Source of the DNA: Dastarcus helophoroides
Lineage: Eukaryota > Arthropoda > Insecta > Coleoptera > Bothrideridae
Reading direction: 5' to 3'
NCBI GenBank assembly: GCA_028583605.1
Contig: CM053331.1
Location: 34,315,783 to 34,379,782 of the forward strand
Length of the DNA: 64,000 nt
Below are positions 11,661 to 24,014 of the stretch, in pieces. The notes under the pieces are model-generated. The model had not been told where the DNA came from and searched no databases. It saw only the letters and a program-made list of their open reading frames with translations. How positions within the stretch are numbered: the first letter of the stretch is position 1; every line of letters begins with the position of its first letter. The position numbers were made by a program, and so were the translations under genes.

Positions 11661-14600
11661 TCAAAATCAATCCACGAGTTCAAGCTGTACCTTGGTTGAT
11701 CTTATGGTCATTTGGTGGTCAAAATTTTAATGAAAACCCAAAGTTCATCAGTAATATCTTCTTTTTCCACTATAATTTTGTCTTCATGCAGTCAATTTTC
11801 CTAATTTGATTAACATTTTTCTAAGCTGTGGTTGATCTAAGTTGTCATTTGGTGATAAAAATTTTAATGAAAAACGAAAGTTCATCAGTAATATTTTCTT
11901 TTTCCACGATAATTTTGTCTTCATTTGGTACATTTTTCTAATCTATGGTTGATCGAAATGATCATTTGGTGGTCAAAATTTCAATGAAAAACTAAAGTTC
12001 ACGAGTTATATTTTCTTTTTCCATTATAATTTTGTCTTCATGAGGTACATTTTTCTAAGCTGTGGTTGGTCATAAAGGTCATTTGGTGGTCAAACTTTCA
12101 ATGAAAAATCAAAGTTCATCAGTAATATTTTCCTTTTCCTCTAAAATTTTGTCTTCATGTGGAACATTTTTCTCAGCTGTGCCTTGGTTGACCTTAATGA
12201 TCATTTGGTGGTCAAAATTTTAATGCAAAACGAAAGTTCATCAGTAATATTTAATCTTTCCACTATAATATTGCCATACGCCATGTGGTACATTTTTCTC
12301 ATTTGTGGTTGAGCGTAATGGTCATGTGGTACATTTTTCTAAGCTGTGGTTGATCTTCATAGTCATTTGGTGGTCAAAATTGCAATGAAAAATGAAAGTT
12401 CATCAGTAATATTTTCTTTTTCCACGATAATTTTGTCTTCATGCGGTACATTTTTCTTATCTGTGGTTGATCGAAACCATCATTAGGTGGTCAAAATTTC
12501 AATAAAAATCGAAAGTTCACCAGTTACATTTTCTTTTTCCACTATAATTTTGTCTTCATGAGGTACATTTTTCTAAGCTGTGGTTGGTCATAATGGTCAT
12601 TTGGTGCTCAAACTTTCAATGAAAAATCAAAGTTCATCAGTAATATTTTCCTTTTCCTCTAAAATTTTGTCTTCATGTGGAACATTTTTCTCAGTTGTGC
12701 CTTGGTTGATCTTAACGATCATTTGGTGGTCAAAATTTTAATGCGAAACGAAAGTTCATCAGTAATATTTTCTTTTTTCATTATAATTTTGCCATGTGCC
12801 ATGTGGTACAATTTTTTCATCTGTGGTTGAGCGTAATGGTCATGTGGTACATTTTTCTAAGCCTTGGTTGGTCGTAATGGTCATTTGGTGGTCAAAATTG
12901 CAATGAAAAATGAAAGTTCATCAGTAATATTCTCTTTTTCCAATATCATTTGGTCTTCATGTGGCACATTTCTCTAAGCTGTGGTTGGTCGTAATGGTCA
13001 TTTGGTGGTCGAAATTTCAATGAAAAATGAAAGTTCATCAATAATACTCTCTTTTTCCATTATAATTTTGTCTTAATGCAGTCAATTTTCCTAATTTGTA
13101 TCTTGGTTGATCTTATTGGTCATTTGGTGGTCAAAATTTCAATGAAAAACGAAAGTTCATCTGCAATATTTTCTTTTTCTACTATAATTTTGCCTTCATG
13201 TGGTACATTTTTCTCATCTGTGGTTGAGCGTAATGGTCATGTGGTACATTTTTCTAAGCCGTGGTTAATTTTAGTAGTCATTTGGTGGTCAAAATTGCAA
13301 TGAAAAATGAAAGTTCATCAGTAATATTTTCTTTTCCCAATATCGTTTTGTCTTCATGTGGTACGTTTTTCTAAGCCGTGGTTGGTCGTTATGGTCATTT
13401 GGTGGTCGAAATTTCAATGAAAAATTAAAGTTTATCAATAATACTCTCTTTTTCTATTATAATTTTGTCTTCATGCAGTCAATTTTCTTAATTTGTATCT
13501 TGGTCGATCTTGTTGGTCATTTGGTGGTAAAAATTTCAATGAATGTAAGTTCATTTGTAATATTTTCTATTTCTACTATAATTTTGCCTTTATATGGTAC
13601 ATTTTTCTCATCTGTGGTCTGTGGTTAAGCGTAATGGTCATGTGGTACATTTTTCTAAGCCGTAGTTGACTTTAGTAGTCATTTGGTGGTCAAAATTGCA
13701 ATGAAAAATGAAAGTTCATCAGTAATAGTTTCTTCTTCCAATATCATTTTGTCTTCATGTGGTACATTTATCTAAGTTGTGGTTGGTCGTAATGGTCATT
13801 TGGTGGTCGAAATTTCAATGAAAAATGAAAGTTCATCAATAATACTTTCTTTTTCCATTATAATTTTGTCTTGATGCGGTCAATTTTCCTAATTTGTATT
13901 TTGGTTGATATTGATAGTCATTTGGTGGTCGAAATTTTGATGAAAAATGAAAGTTCATCAGTAATATTTTCTTTTTCCATTATAATCTTGCCTTCATGTG
14001 GTACATTTTTCTCATCTGTGGTTAAGCTTAATGGTCATGTGATACATTTTACTAAGCCGTGGTTGATCTTACTAGTCATTTAGTGGTCGAAATTGCAATG
14101 AAAAATGAAAGTTCATCAGTAATATTTTCTTTTTCCAATATCACTTTGTCTTCATGTGGTACATTTCTTTAAATTGTGGTTGGTCGTAATGGTCCTTTGG
14201 TGGTCGAAATTTCAAGAAAAAATTAAAGTTTATTAATAATACTCTCTTTTTCCATTATAATTTTGTCTTAATGCAGTCTATGTTCCTAATTTGTATCTTG
14301 GTTGATCTTATTGGTCATTTGGTGGTCAAAATTTTAATGAAAAACCAAAGTTCATCTGTAATATTTTTTTTCTACTATAATTTTGCCTTCATGTGGTACA
14401 TTTTTCTCATCTGTGGTTAAGCGTAATGGTCATGTGGTACATTTTTCTAAGCCGTGGTTGATCTTTGTAGTCATTTGGTGATCAAAATTGCAGTGAAAGA
14501 TGAAAGTTCATCAGTAACATTTTATTTTTCCAATATCATTTTGTCCTCATGTGGTACATTTCTCTAAGTTGTGGTTGGTCGTAATGGTCATTTGGTGGTC

Positions 14601-16375
14601 GAAATTTCAATGAAAAATGAAAGTTCATCAATAATACTTTCTTTTTCCATTATAATTTTGTCTTCATGCGGTCAATTTTCCTAATTTGTATCTTGGTTGA
14701 TCTTAATGGTCATTTGGTGGTCGAAATTTCGATGCAAATCGAAAGTTCATCAGTAATATTCTCTTTTTCCACTATAATTTTACCATGTGCCATGTGATAC
14801 AATTTTTTCATCTGTGGTTGAGCGTAATGGTCATGTGGTACATTTTTCTAAGCCGTGGTTGATCTTAATAGTCATTTGGTGGTCAAAATTGCAATGAAAA
14901 ATGAAAGTTCATCAGTAATATTCTCTTTTTCCAATATCATTTGGTCTTCATGTGGTACATTTCTTTAAATTGTGGTTGGTCGTAATGGTCCTTTGGTGGT
15001 CGAAATTTCAAGGAAAAATTAAAGTTCGTTATTAATACTCTCTTTTTCCATTATAATGTTGTCTTTATGCGGTCAATTTTCCTAATTTGTATCTTGGTTG
15101 ATCTTATTGGTCATTTGGTGGTCAAAATTTCAATGAAAAACGAAAGTTCATCTGTAATATTTTCTTTTTCTACTATAATTTTGCCTTCATATGGTACATT
15201 TTTCTCATCTGTGGTTAAGCGTAATGGTCATGTGGTACATTTTTCTAAGCCGTGGTTGATCTTGGTAGTCATTTGGTGATCAAAATTGCAATGAAAGATG
15301 AAAGTTCATCAGTAATATTTTCTTTTTCCAATATTTCCAATATCATTTTGTGTTCATGTGGTACATTTCTCCAAGTTGTGGTTGGTCGTTATGGTCATTT
15401 GGTGGTCGAAATTTCAATGAAAAATTAAAGTTTATCAATAATACTCTCTTTTTCTATTATAATTTTGTCTTCATGCAGTCAATTTTCCTAATTTGTATCT
15501 TGGTTGATCTTAATAGTCATTTGATGGTCGAAATTTTGATGAAAAATGAAAGTTCATCAGTAATATTTTCTTTTTCCATTATAATCTTGCCTTCATGTGG
15601 TACATTTTTCTCATCTGTGGTTAAGTGTAATGGTCATGTGATACATTTTACTAAGCCGTGGTTGATCTTACTAGTCATTTGGTGGTCAAAATTGCAATGA
15701 AAAATGAAAGTTCATCAGTAATATTTTCTTTTTCCAATATCATTTTGTCTTCATGTGGTACATTTTTCTAAGCCTTGGTTGGTCGTAATGGTCATTTGGT
15801 GGTCAAAATTTCAATGAAAAATGAAAGTTCATCAATAATACTTTCTTTTTTTATTATAATTTTGTCTTCATGCGGTCAATTTTCCTAATTTGTATCTTGG
15901 TTGATCTTAATGGTCATTTGGTGGTCGAGATTTCCATGAAGAATGAAAGCTCATCAGTAATATTTTCTTTTTCCACTATAATTTTGCCTTCATGTGGTAC
16001 ATTTTTCTCATTTGTGGTTGAGCGTAATTGTCATTTGGTCATCAAATTTTAAATGAAAAACGAAACTTCATCAGCAATATTTTCTTTTTCCACGATAATT
16101 TTGTCTTCATGCTTTTAGTTTTCTTAATCTGCATCTTGGTTGATCTTAATGGTCATTTGGTGGTCAAAATTTCAATGAAATGCGAAAGTTCATCTGTAAT
16201 ATTTTCTTTTTCCACCATAATTTGGTCTTCATGTGGTACATTTTTCTGGTGGTTGAACCTAATGGTTATTTGATGGTCAAAATTTCCACGATAAACGAAA
16301 GTTCATCAATAATATTTTCTTTTTCCACAATAATTTTGTCTTCATGTGGTACATTGTTCTAAGCTGAACCTCCGT
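11661..16375. repeat. ~121-bp satellite array (block 1)
   Basis: Monomers of about 121 bp follow the order GGTCATTTGGTGGTCAAAAT, CGAAAGTTCATCAGTAAT, TTTTCTTTTTCCA, TAATTTTGTCTTCATG, GGTACATTTTTCTAAGC and TGTGGTTGATC. Divergence is moderate. Small recurring open frames (about 60-116 codons) are repeat translations with no start context or splice support. The block lies inside the intron between exons 24015-25007 and 11117-11167. Confidence 0.92.
13075..16090. repeat. ~400-bp higher-order repeat within the 121-bp satellite
   Basis: The variant monomer with CAATTTTCCTAATTTGTAT recurs near 13077, 13473, 13873, 14273, 14665, 15068, 15475 and 15872, a spacing of about 392-407 bp. Each higher-order unit is three monomers plus a ~37-bp partial monomer (GTCATGTGGTACATTTTTC directly before another GTGGTTGATC). 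This is the signature of unequal exchange with a multimeric register. Confidence 0.85.
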
Positions 16376-17060
16376 TGACCCAAAATAACTATTCTTTGTA
16401 CCGGATGATTGTCTATGGTTTATCTATTTTCAACCTGAAATATCTCGATAAGCATCGTAGATATAGACAAAAATGTAAAAATTGATATGGACCGGTTTCG
16501 GCCAATTTCAAACAAAAACTTGGTTTCAGTCGCCGTTTTGGTTGACCCAAAATAACTATTCTTTGTATCGGGTAATTCTCCATAGTTTATCAAATTTCAA
16601 CTTTAAATAACTCACTAATCATAGGATATATAAACAAAAATTGAAAACTATAGACGGACCGGTTTCGGCCAATTTAGTTTTTATTGATCCGAAATATTTT
16701 TTCTTTGTATCAGATGACTGTCCATGGATTAGTCGTTTTCATCTCAAAATATCTCGATAATCATCGGAGATATAGACAAAAATTTAAAAGTAGGAATCGA
16801 CCGGTTTCGGCCAATTTCGAACAAAAACTTAGTGTTGGCCGCAGTTTTGGCACAAAGTATTTATTTTGTGGTTTTAGTTGCCACAGTTATTTTGTGGCAA
16901 CTAAAACCACAAAATAAATACTTTGTACCAGATGTTTGTTTTGAATTAGCCGCTTTCAATCCTAATTATTTTGATAAACATCAGAGATATAGACAAACAT
17001 TTAAAAATAGAGATCGATCGATTTGGAAAGATTTCCACCGCAATTTCGATTGACCCAAAA
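16376..17060. repeat. ~165-bp tandem repeat, right flank of the 121-bp satellite
   Basis: About four units related to 11275-11660 carry GACCCAAAATAACTATTCTT, GATATAGACAAAAAT and ACCGGTTTCGGCCAATTT. The third and fourth units are interrupted by the perfect hairpin at 16852-16926. Confidence 0.8.
16852..16926. repeat. Perfect 34-bp inverted repeat, 7-nt loop
   Basis: Positions 16852-16885 are the exact reverse complement of 16893-16926, with GTTATTT between them. The arms run from ACAAAGTATTTATTTTGTGG to AGTTGCCACA. The hairpin sits inside a 165-bp unit and keeps an open frame across it, which I take as accidental. Confidence 0.95.
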
Positions 17061-18265
17061 TTGTTCGAAATCTCAAATATTAACTCTGAATTAAAAAAAT
17101 CAAATTTTGAGAAAACACGGTTTTTATGAAAGAGGGGAAAATTAGTTCGGCCACAGATTCGGTTTCTATCCAAAACGGCCAAAATTCGGAATGCTCAGAA
17201 AAAATCCAAATTTTGGAAGTAGTACTCGAAATTTATAAAACAAATTCGAATACTTAAAACTTTGAAAAAATGAATTTTTAAAATGTCGAAATAGTCAAAA
17301 AGTCAACATTTCTAAAAGAAGTCAAAATGTTTAAAAGTCGAAATTTTGAAGAAAGTAGAGTTTTTCCAAAGAAGTCGAAATTACAAAAAAAAGTCGAAAT
17401 TTCGAGAAAAAGTCGAAATTTCGAGAAAAAGTCGAAATTTCGCGAAAAAGTCGATATTTTCAACATAAAACAGTTTTTGATAAAGAATCGAAATTCTTAA
17501 AACATGTCAAAAATTTGACAAAAGTTGAAATTTTGAAAAAAGCGCTAACTTGGGACAAAAATGGAAATTTTAAAATTTCAGTATTTTCAAAAAAAAAGTC
17601 GAATTTTACAGAAAAATATCGAAATATTTTGAAAGTTTAAAATGTTCATGATAAGAAGAAATTTTTAAATAAAGTAAAAAAAAACTGAAAGTTTGAAACG
17701 ATTAGGAAAAATGGGAATTTAAATAAAAGGAATAATGTCGAGTTTTTAAAAAGTCGAAATTTACAAAAAAATGTAAATGTTAAGTCAAAATTTCCTCAAA
17801 AAAGTAAAATTTTGGAAATAGTGGAAATTTTTAAGTATCAGAATGTTCGGAAATGTTGAAATGTTTTTAAATTCAAAATTTGCAGTCAAAATTTACAAAA
17901 AACGCCCAAATTTTTGAAATAGCCCAATTATTCAAGAAAATGTAGAATTAATGTGTAGAAAAAGGTTAACATTTCGAGAAAAAATTTGGCTTTTTTTCTT
18001 AGCAAATTGGATTCTTCAAAAGTTAAAAGAGTTAAAATTTCGAGAAAAAATCGAAATTTTAATAAAGTGGAACTCTTCATAAAAAAATCAAAATAGAAGA
18101 AAAGTCAACATTTCGAGAAATCTGACTGTTTTTCAACAGCTACTAGAGTTAACCTTTCGAAAAATATTCTAACTTTTGAAAAAATTCTAAATTTTGAAAA
18201 AAGTCGAATTTTTCAAAACAAAGTATAAAATCTGGGATAAAATTCGAAATTTTGAAAGAGTTGCT
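17061..18265. repeat. Degenerate GTCGAAATTT-polarity satellite
   Basis: Units such as AAAAAGTCGAAATTTCGAG are clear at 17380-17460 and decay rightwards. The polarity is opposite to the block at 1.5-7.7 kb. No gene evidence. Confidence 0.75.
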
Positions 18266-19300
18266 CAAAATATAACAAAATTATTATTCCTAACAATAAA
18301 TAACAAGTAATATTTGGCGACATGCCTATTTTAAGTACATTACATTCCTAATATTCGAAACATCAATTGTTTTTGGTTTGTGTTCTAAGAAGTATTACAA
18401 GATTAGATCTGAGCTAAAGCTCGTGCCACATGTTTGCTGTACAATTTTTATGTAATAACAACGATCAAGGTTAAACAAACTATCTCAAGAGGCGCTACAT
18501 AAACAGATGCGGCGGATAGTTTGTTGGCTTAATATGCAAATTAGAAATGACTCAAAATTTGCTTTGTTTACAGGATATCCGATTTAAGAACAACCGCTTC
18601 GTTGACATTTTCTTTCAACAATATCTGTCTGCACTGTCAGAATTATTTATAGTTTTAAAAAGTGTGCGAGCTGAAGGTTAATTTGTAATGCATGTGGCTG
18701 CCTATCAGGGTCTTGTAAACGTCATCCGGCGTTTATCGTGTGATTTCACCCGACATTTTTATGATAATGATGGAACGGCGTCGCTGATAGCAACTTTGGT
18801 TGGATTCATAGGGAATTCTGGTTAGAAAAAATCTCGGCCTTACGTTCGGATTAATTCTTTGGGGCGCCCGCGCCCTAGGCCAAATGAGGCCTAGTGAGCG
18901 AACAAGAGAATGATTTTCATGAATTTTCTCAAAACATCTGTAAAGGATCAGAGAAACTCTTCCCCGGTGCAATTCACAAGGTGGTGTTGATAGACAACAT
19001 TTTGCAAGTTGCAAGTCTACTGGATGAGTCAGAATTATCTAGGTTTGGATAACGAAATGCTTCTCTTGGTATTTTGTGTATTTAGTTAAGTCGGCAGACC
19101 TTAAATACTCACAGGTGCTCTTGGAGATTAAAATTTTAGTGAGAAACTAAAATTTATCAGTAATGCTTTATTTTTCCACCATAATGTTATCTCCATACTT
19201 GGAAAGTTGTACCTAATCGATGAATATGCTATAGATTCTAAGAACTGACCAGACTTCGTCGTAATTTTTTGCATTCAATCAAACCGATCATTCCTAAAAC
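18266..19300. other. Single-copy island between satellite blocks
   Basis: Ordinary-complexity DNA with a GC-richer part around 18720-18980. A minus-strand open frame of 93 codons (18733-19014) lies there, but I found no supporting splice sites, start context or recognisable domain. It could hold an unrecognised exon or a regulatory element; I see nothing definite. Confidence 0.5.
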
Positions 19301-22300
19301 TCACCGATGCTTTTGGTGGTCAAAATTTCAATGAAAAACGAAAGTTTACCAGTAATATTTTCCTTTTTCACTAGAATGTTGTCTTCATGTGGTACATTTT
19401 TCCAAGCTATGGTTGATCGTAATGGTCATTTGGTGGTCAAAATTTTAATGAAAAACGAAAGTTCATCAGTAATATCTTTTTTTTCCAGTATAATTTTGTC
19501 TTCATGTGATTTTTCTAACCTGTACCTGAATTGCTGGAGTTTGGTTGACCTTAATCGTCATTTGGTGGTCAAAATTTTTAGGAAAAACGAAAATTCATCA
19601 GTAATGTTTCCTTTTCCCACTATAATTTTGTCTTCATGTGGTACATTTTCCTAAACTGTGGTTGATCGTAATGGTCATTTGGTGGTCAAAATTTCCATGA
19701 AAAGCAAAGGTTCATCCGTAATATTTTATTTTTCCACTATAATTTTGTCTTCATGTAGTACATTGTTCTAAGTTGCACCTTGGTTGATCTTAATGGTCAT
19801 TTGGTGGTCAAAATGTCAATGAAAAACAAAAGCTCATCAGTAATACTTTCTTTTTCCACTATAATTCTGTCTTCATGTGGTAAGTTTTTCTAAACTGTGG
19901 GTAATCAGAATGGTCCTTTGGTGATCAAAATTTCAATGAAAAATGAAAGTTCATCAGTAATATTTTCTTTTTCCACTATAACTTTGTCTTCATATGGTAC
20001 ATTTTTCCAAGCTATGGTTGATCTTAATCGTCGCTTGGTGGTCAAAATTTCAAGGAAAAACGAAAGTTCATCAGTAATATTTTCTTTTTCCAATATAATT
20101 TTCTCTTCCTATGGGACATTTTCCTAAGCTGTAGCTTGGTTGACCTTAATGGTCATTTGGTGGTCAAAATTTTAATGAAAAACGAAAATATATCAGTAGT
20201 ATTTTATTTTTCCACTATAATGTTGTCTCCATATGGTACACTTTTCTAACCTGGAGTTGACCGTAATGGTCATTTGGTGGTCAAAGTTTCAGTGAAAAAC
20301 GAAAGTTCATTAGTAATATCTTTTGTTTCCACTATAATTTTGTCTTCATGTGATTTTTCTAACCTGTACCTGGATTGCTGGAGTTTGGTTGACCTTAATC
20401 GTCATTTGGTGCTGAAAATTTTTAGGAAAAACGAAAGTTCATCAGTAATGTTTCTTTTTTCCACTATAATGTTGTCTTCATGTGGTACATTTTTCTAAGC
20501 TGTGGTTGATCGTAATGGTCATTTGATGGCTAAAATTTCCATGAAAAGCGAAAGTTCATCAGTAATATTTTATTTTTCCACTACGATTTTGTCTTCATGT
20601 GGTACATTGTTCTAAGTTGCACCTTGGTTGATCTTAATGGTCATTTGGTGGTCAAAATGTCAATGAAAAACAAAAGCTCATCAGTAATACTTTCTTTTTC
20701 CACTATAATTCTGTCTTCATGTGGTACGTTTTTCTAAACTGTGGGTGATCAGAATGGTCCTTTGGTGATCAAAATTTCAATGATAAATGAAAGTTCATCA
20801 GTAATATTTTCTTTTTCCACTATTACTTTGTCTTCATATGGTACATTTTTCTAAGCTGTGGTTGATCTTAATCGTCGCTTGGTGGTCAAAATTTCAAGGA
20901 AAAACGAAAGTTCATCAGTAATATTTTCTTTTTCCAATATAATTTTCTCTTCCTATGGGACATTTTCCTAAGCTGTAGCTTGGTTGCACTAAATGGTTAT
21001 TTGGTGGAAAAAATTGTCATTAAAAACGAAAATTCATCTGTAATACCTTATTTTTCCACTATAATTTTGTCTTTAAATGGGACATTTTCCTAAGCTGGGT
21101 CTTGGCAGATCTTAATGATCATTTGGTGGTCAACATGTCAATGAAAAACGAAAGTTCATCAGTAATATTTTCTTTTTCCACCATAATTTTGTCTTCATTT
21201 GGTACATTTTTCTAAGCTGTACCTTGGTTGATCTGAATGGTCATTTGGTGGAAAAAATTTCAATTGAAAACAAAAATTCATCAGTAATACCTTATTTTTC
21301 CACTATAATTTTGTCTTCATATGAGACATTTACCTAAGTTGGGTCTTGGTGGATCTTAATAATCATTTGGTGGTCAAAATGTCAATAAAAAACGAAAGTT
21401 CATCAGTAATAATTTCTTTTTCCACCATAATTTTGCCTTCATATGAGACATTTACCGAAGTTATGTCTTGGTTGATCTGAATGGTCATTTAACGGAAAAA
21501 ATCTCAATTGAAAACAACAATTCATCAGTAATACCTTGTTTTTCCACTATAACTTTGTCTTCATGTGGTACATTTTCCTAAGCCGGGTCTTGGTGGGTCT
21601 TAATGATCATTTGGTGGTCAAAATGTCAATGAAAAACCAAAGTTCATCAGTAATATTTTCTTTTTCCATCATAATTTTGTCTTTATGTAGTACATTTGTC
21701 TAAGCAGTTGGTTGATCTGAATGGTCATTTGGTGGAAAATATTTTATTTAAAAACGAAAATTCATCAGTAATACCTTATTTTTCCACTTTAATTTTGTCT
21801 TCATATGGGACATTTTCCTGAGCTGGGTCTTGGTGGATCTTAATGATCATTTGGTCGTCAGAATGTCAATGAAAAACGAAAGTTCATCAGTAATATTTTC
21901 TTTTTTCATCACAATTTTGTCTCCATTTAGTACATTTGTCTAAGCTGTACCTTGGTTGATGTGAATGGCCATTTGGTGGAAAAAATTTTAATTATTAACA
22001 AAAATTCATCAGTAATACCTTATTTTTCCACTATAACTTTGTCTTCATGTGGAACATTTTCCTAAGCTGGGTCTTGGTGGATCTTAATGATCATTTGGTG
22101 GTCAAAATGTCAATAAAAAACGAAAGTTCATCAGTAATATTTTCTGTTTCCACCGTATTTTGGTCTCCATTTGGGTACTATTTTCTAAGCTGTACCTTGG
22201 TTGATCTGAATGGTCATTTAATGGAAAAAATCTCAATTGAAAACAAAAATTCATCAGTAATACCTTATTTTTCCACTATAATTTTGTCTTCATATGGGAC

Positions 22301-23285
22301 ATTTACCTAAACTGAGTCTTGGTGGATCTTAATGATCATTTGGTGGTCAAAATATATATGAAAAACGACAGTTCATCAGTAATATTTACTTTTTCCACCA
22401 TAATTTTGTCTTCATTTGGTATATTTTTCCAAGCTGCACCTTGGCTGATCTGAATGCTCATTTGGTGGAAAAAAATTTCAATTAAAAACGAAAATTCATC
22501 AGTAATACCTTATTTTTCCACTATAATTTTGTCTTTATCTGCGACATTATCCTAAGCCGGGTCTTGGTGGTTCTTAATGATCATTTGGTGGTCAAAATGT
22601 TAATGAAAAACGAAAGTTCATCAGTAATATTTTCTTTTTCCATCATAATTTTGTCTTCATGTAGTACATTGGTCTAAGCTGTTGGTTGATCTGAATGGTC
22701 ATTTGGTGGAAAATATTTCAATTAAAAACGAAAATTTATTAGTAATACCTTATTTTTCCACTATAATTTTTTCTTCATATGGGACATTTTCCTAAGATGA
22801 GTCTTGGTGGATCTTAATGATCATTTGGTGGTCAAAATGTCAACGAAAAACGAAAGTTCATCAGTAATATTTTCTTTTTCCACCATAATTTTGCCTTCAT
22901 TTGGTACATTTTTCTAAGCTGTACCTTGGTTGATCTGAATGGTCATTTGGTGAAAAAAATTTCAATTAAAAACGAAAATTCATCAGTAATACCTTATTTT
23001 TCCACTATAATTTTGTCTTCATGTGGGACATTTTCCAAAGCCGAGTCTTGGTCGTTCTTAATGATCATTTGGTGGTCAAAATGTCAATGAAAAACGAAAG
23101 TTCATCAGTAATATTTTCTTTTTCCATCATAATTTTGGCTTCAGGCGGTACATTTTTTTACGCTGCACCTAGATTGATTTTAATGGTCATTTGGTGGTCA
23201 AAATTTCAATGAAAAACGCAAGTTCATCAGTAATATCTTCTTTTTCCACTATAATGTTGTCTTCATGTGGTACACTTACTGGACT
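19301..23285. repeat. ~121-bp satellite array (block 2), dimeric ~242-bp organisation
   Basis: The monomer family is that of 11661-16375, but from about 20990 two types alternate. One has GGTGGTCAAAATGTCAATG plus TTTTCTTTTTCCACC. The other has GGTGGAAAAAATTTCAATT plus ACCTTATTTTTCCACT and CTGGGTCTTGGTGGATC. Together they make a repeat of about 242 bp. The left part (19301-20990) is less regular and contains a longer duplication: the segment with AACCTGTACCTG-ATTGCTGG occurs near 19519 and 20360. Block 2 ends at the hairpin at 23303. Confidence 0.9.
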
Positions 23286-23302
23286 GTACCATATTATGTT
23301 AT

Positions 23303-23418
23303 AAAAATTGAAACACAGAACTTGTCCCCTGAAACCAAGAAAAATTAAAAAACACAACAAAGGTTGTGTTTTTTAATTTTTCTTGGTTTCAGGGGACAAG
23401 TTCTGTGTTTCAATTTTT
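23303..23418. repeat. Near-perfect 56-bp-arm hairpin of the dispersed repeat, 4-nt loop
   Basis: Positions 23303-23358 and 23363-23418 are reverse complements with no mismatch that I can see, separated by AAAG. The arms carry AACTTGTCCCCTGAAACCAAG, one end of the dispersed repeat seen at 1.2, 56.3 and 58.1-58.9 kb. Two copies have joined head to head, losing the GATAGC part. It lies within the intron of the minus-strand gene, so a pre-mRNA would fold here. Confidence 0.95.
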
Positions 23419-24014
23419 GAAGATAACCAAGGACCAGTCCGTTGCATCAAAAATATTATGTTATGGTTATGTTAAAGACTCTAGAAATTAATCAGAAGTT
23501 TCATCTGAAACTAAAGAGTACATCGCCACGAAAATGTTCAAAATTAAATTTAAGCTTCCCACATTTCCTATTCTATATCTAAAACAAAGTAAGAGGAAAA
23601 GGAGAAAATCCTGAGTACAAGTAAAAAAGTAAATACTGTAATGCAGACAATTAGACAGAAAACTAATACTAAACGTTCAAAGGAATCGAGTTATTCGGAA
23701 CTTGGACATACCAAAGGTAGCACAGAAAGGTCAGTGAAGCTATTTCAAGTTCAAAAGTATGGAGGCAACAAATAAAGAAAAAAGAGGAACAAGGATCAGA
23801 TTGAAGGTAAAAGAAAAGTAGGTCGACAATAAAATGGTGAAAAGAATGAAGCTATTGAAATGGAGACTAAAAAAAACTAAAACGAAACGATAAATTATTT
23901 GAATCTCCCAAATATTAAAGATTCTCTGTTTTAGAAAATCTTTAATTAAACCCAATCACGTATTGTCTGCCACAAAATTTTGCCAACGGTTCTGCTACCG
24001 AGATATCTTCTTAC
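23419..24014 (-). other. Intron sequence just downstream of the large exon
   Basis: This is single-copy AT-rich DNA. The large exon's frame continues 22 codons past the donor at 24014 before a stop, so intron retention would give a slightly longer tail. No other gene is evident. Confidence 0.6.

Noticed and set aside
18733..19014. 93-codon minus-strand frame in a single-copy island
   Set aside because: No acceptor/donor pair, initiation context or recognisable domain; mixed-composition peptide consistent with chance.
11661..23285. Recurring 60-116-codon frames starting MRSIFLICILVDL or similar
   Set aside because: They recur once per higher-order unit of the 121-bp satellite, with frame-breaking differences between copies.
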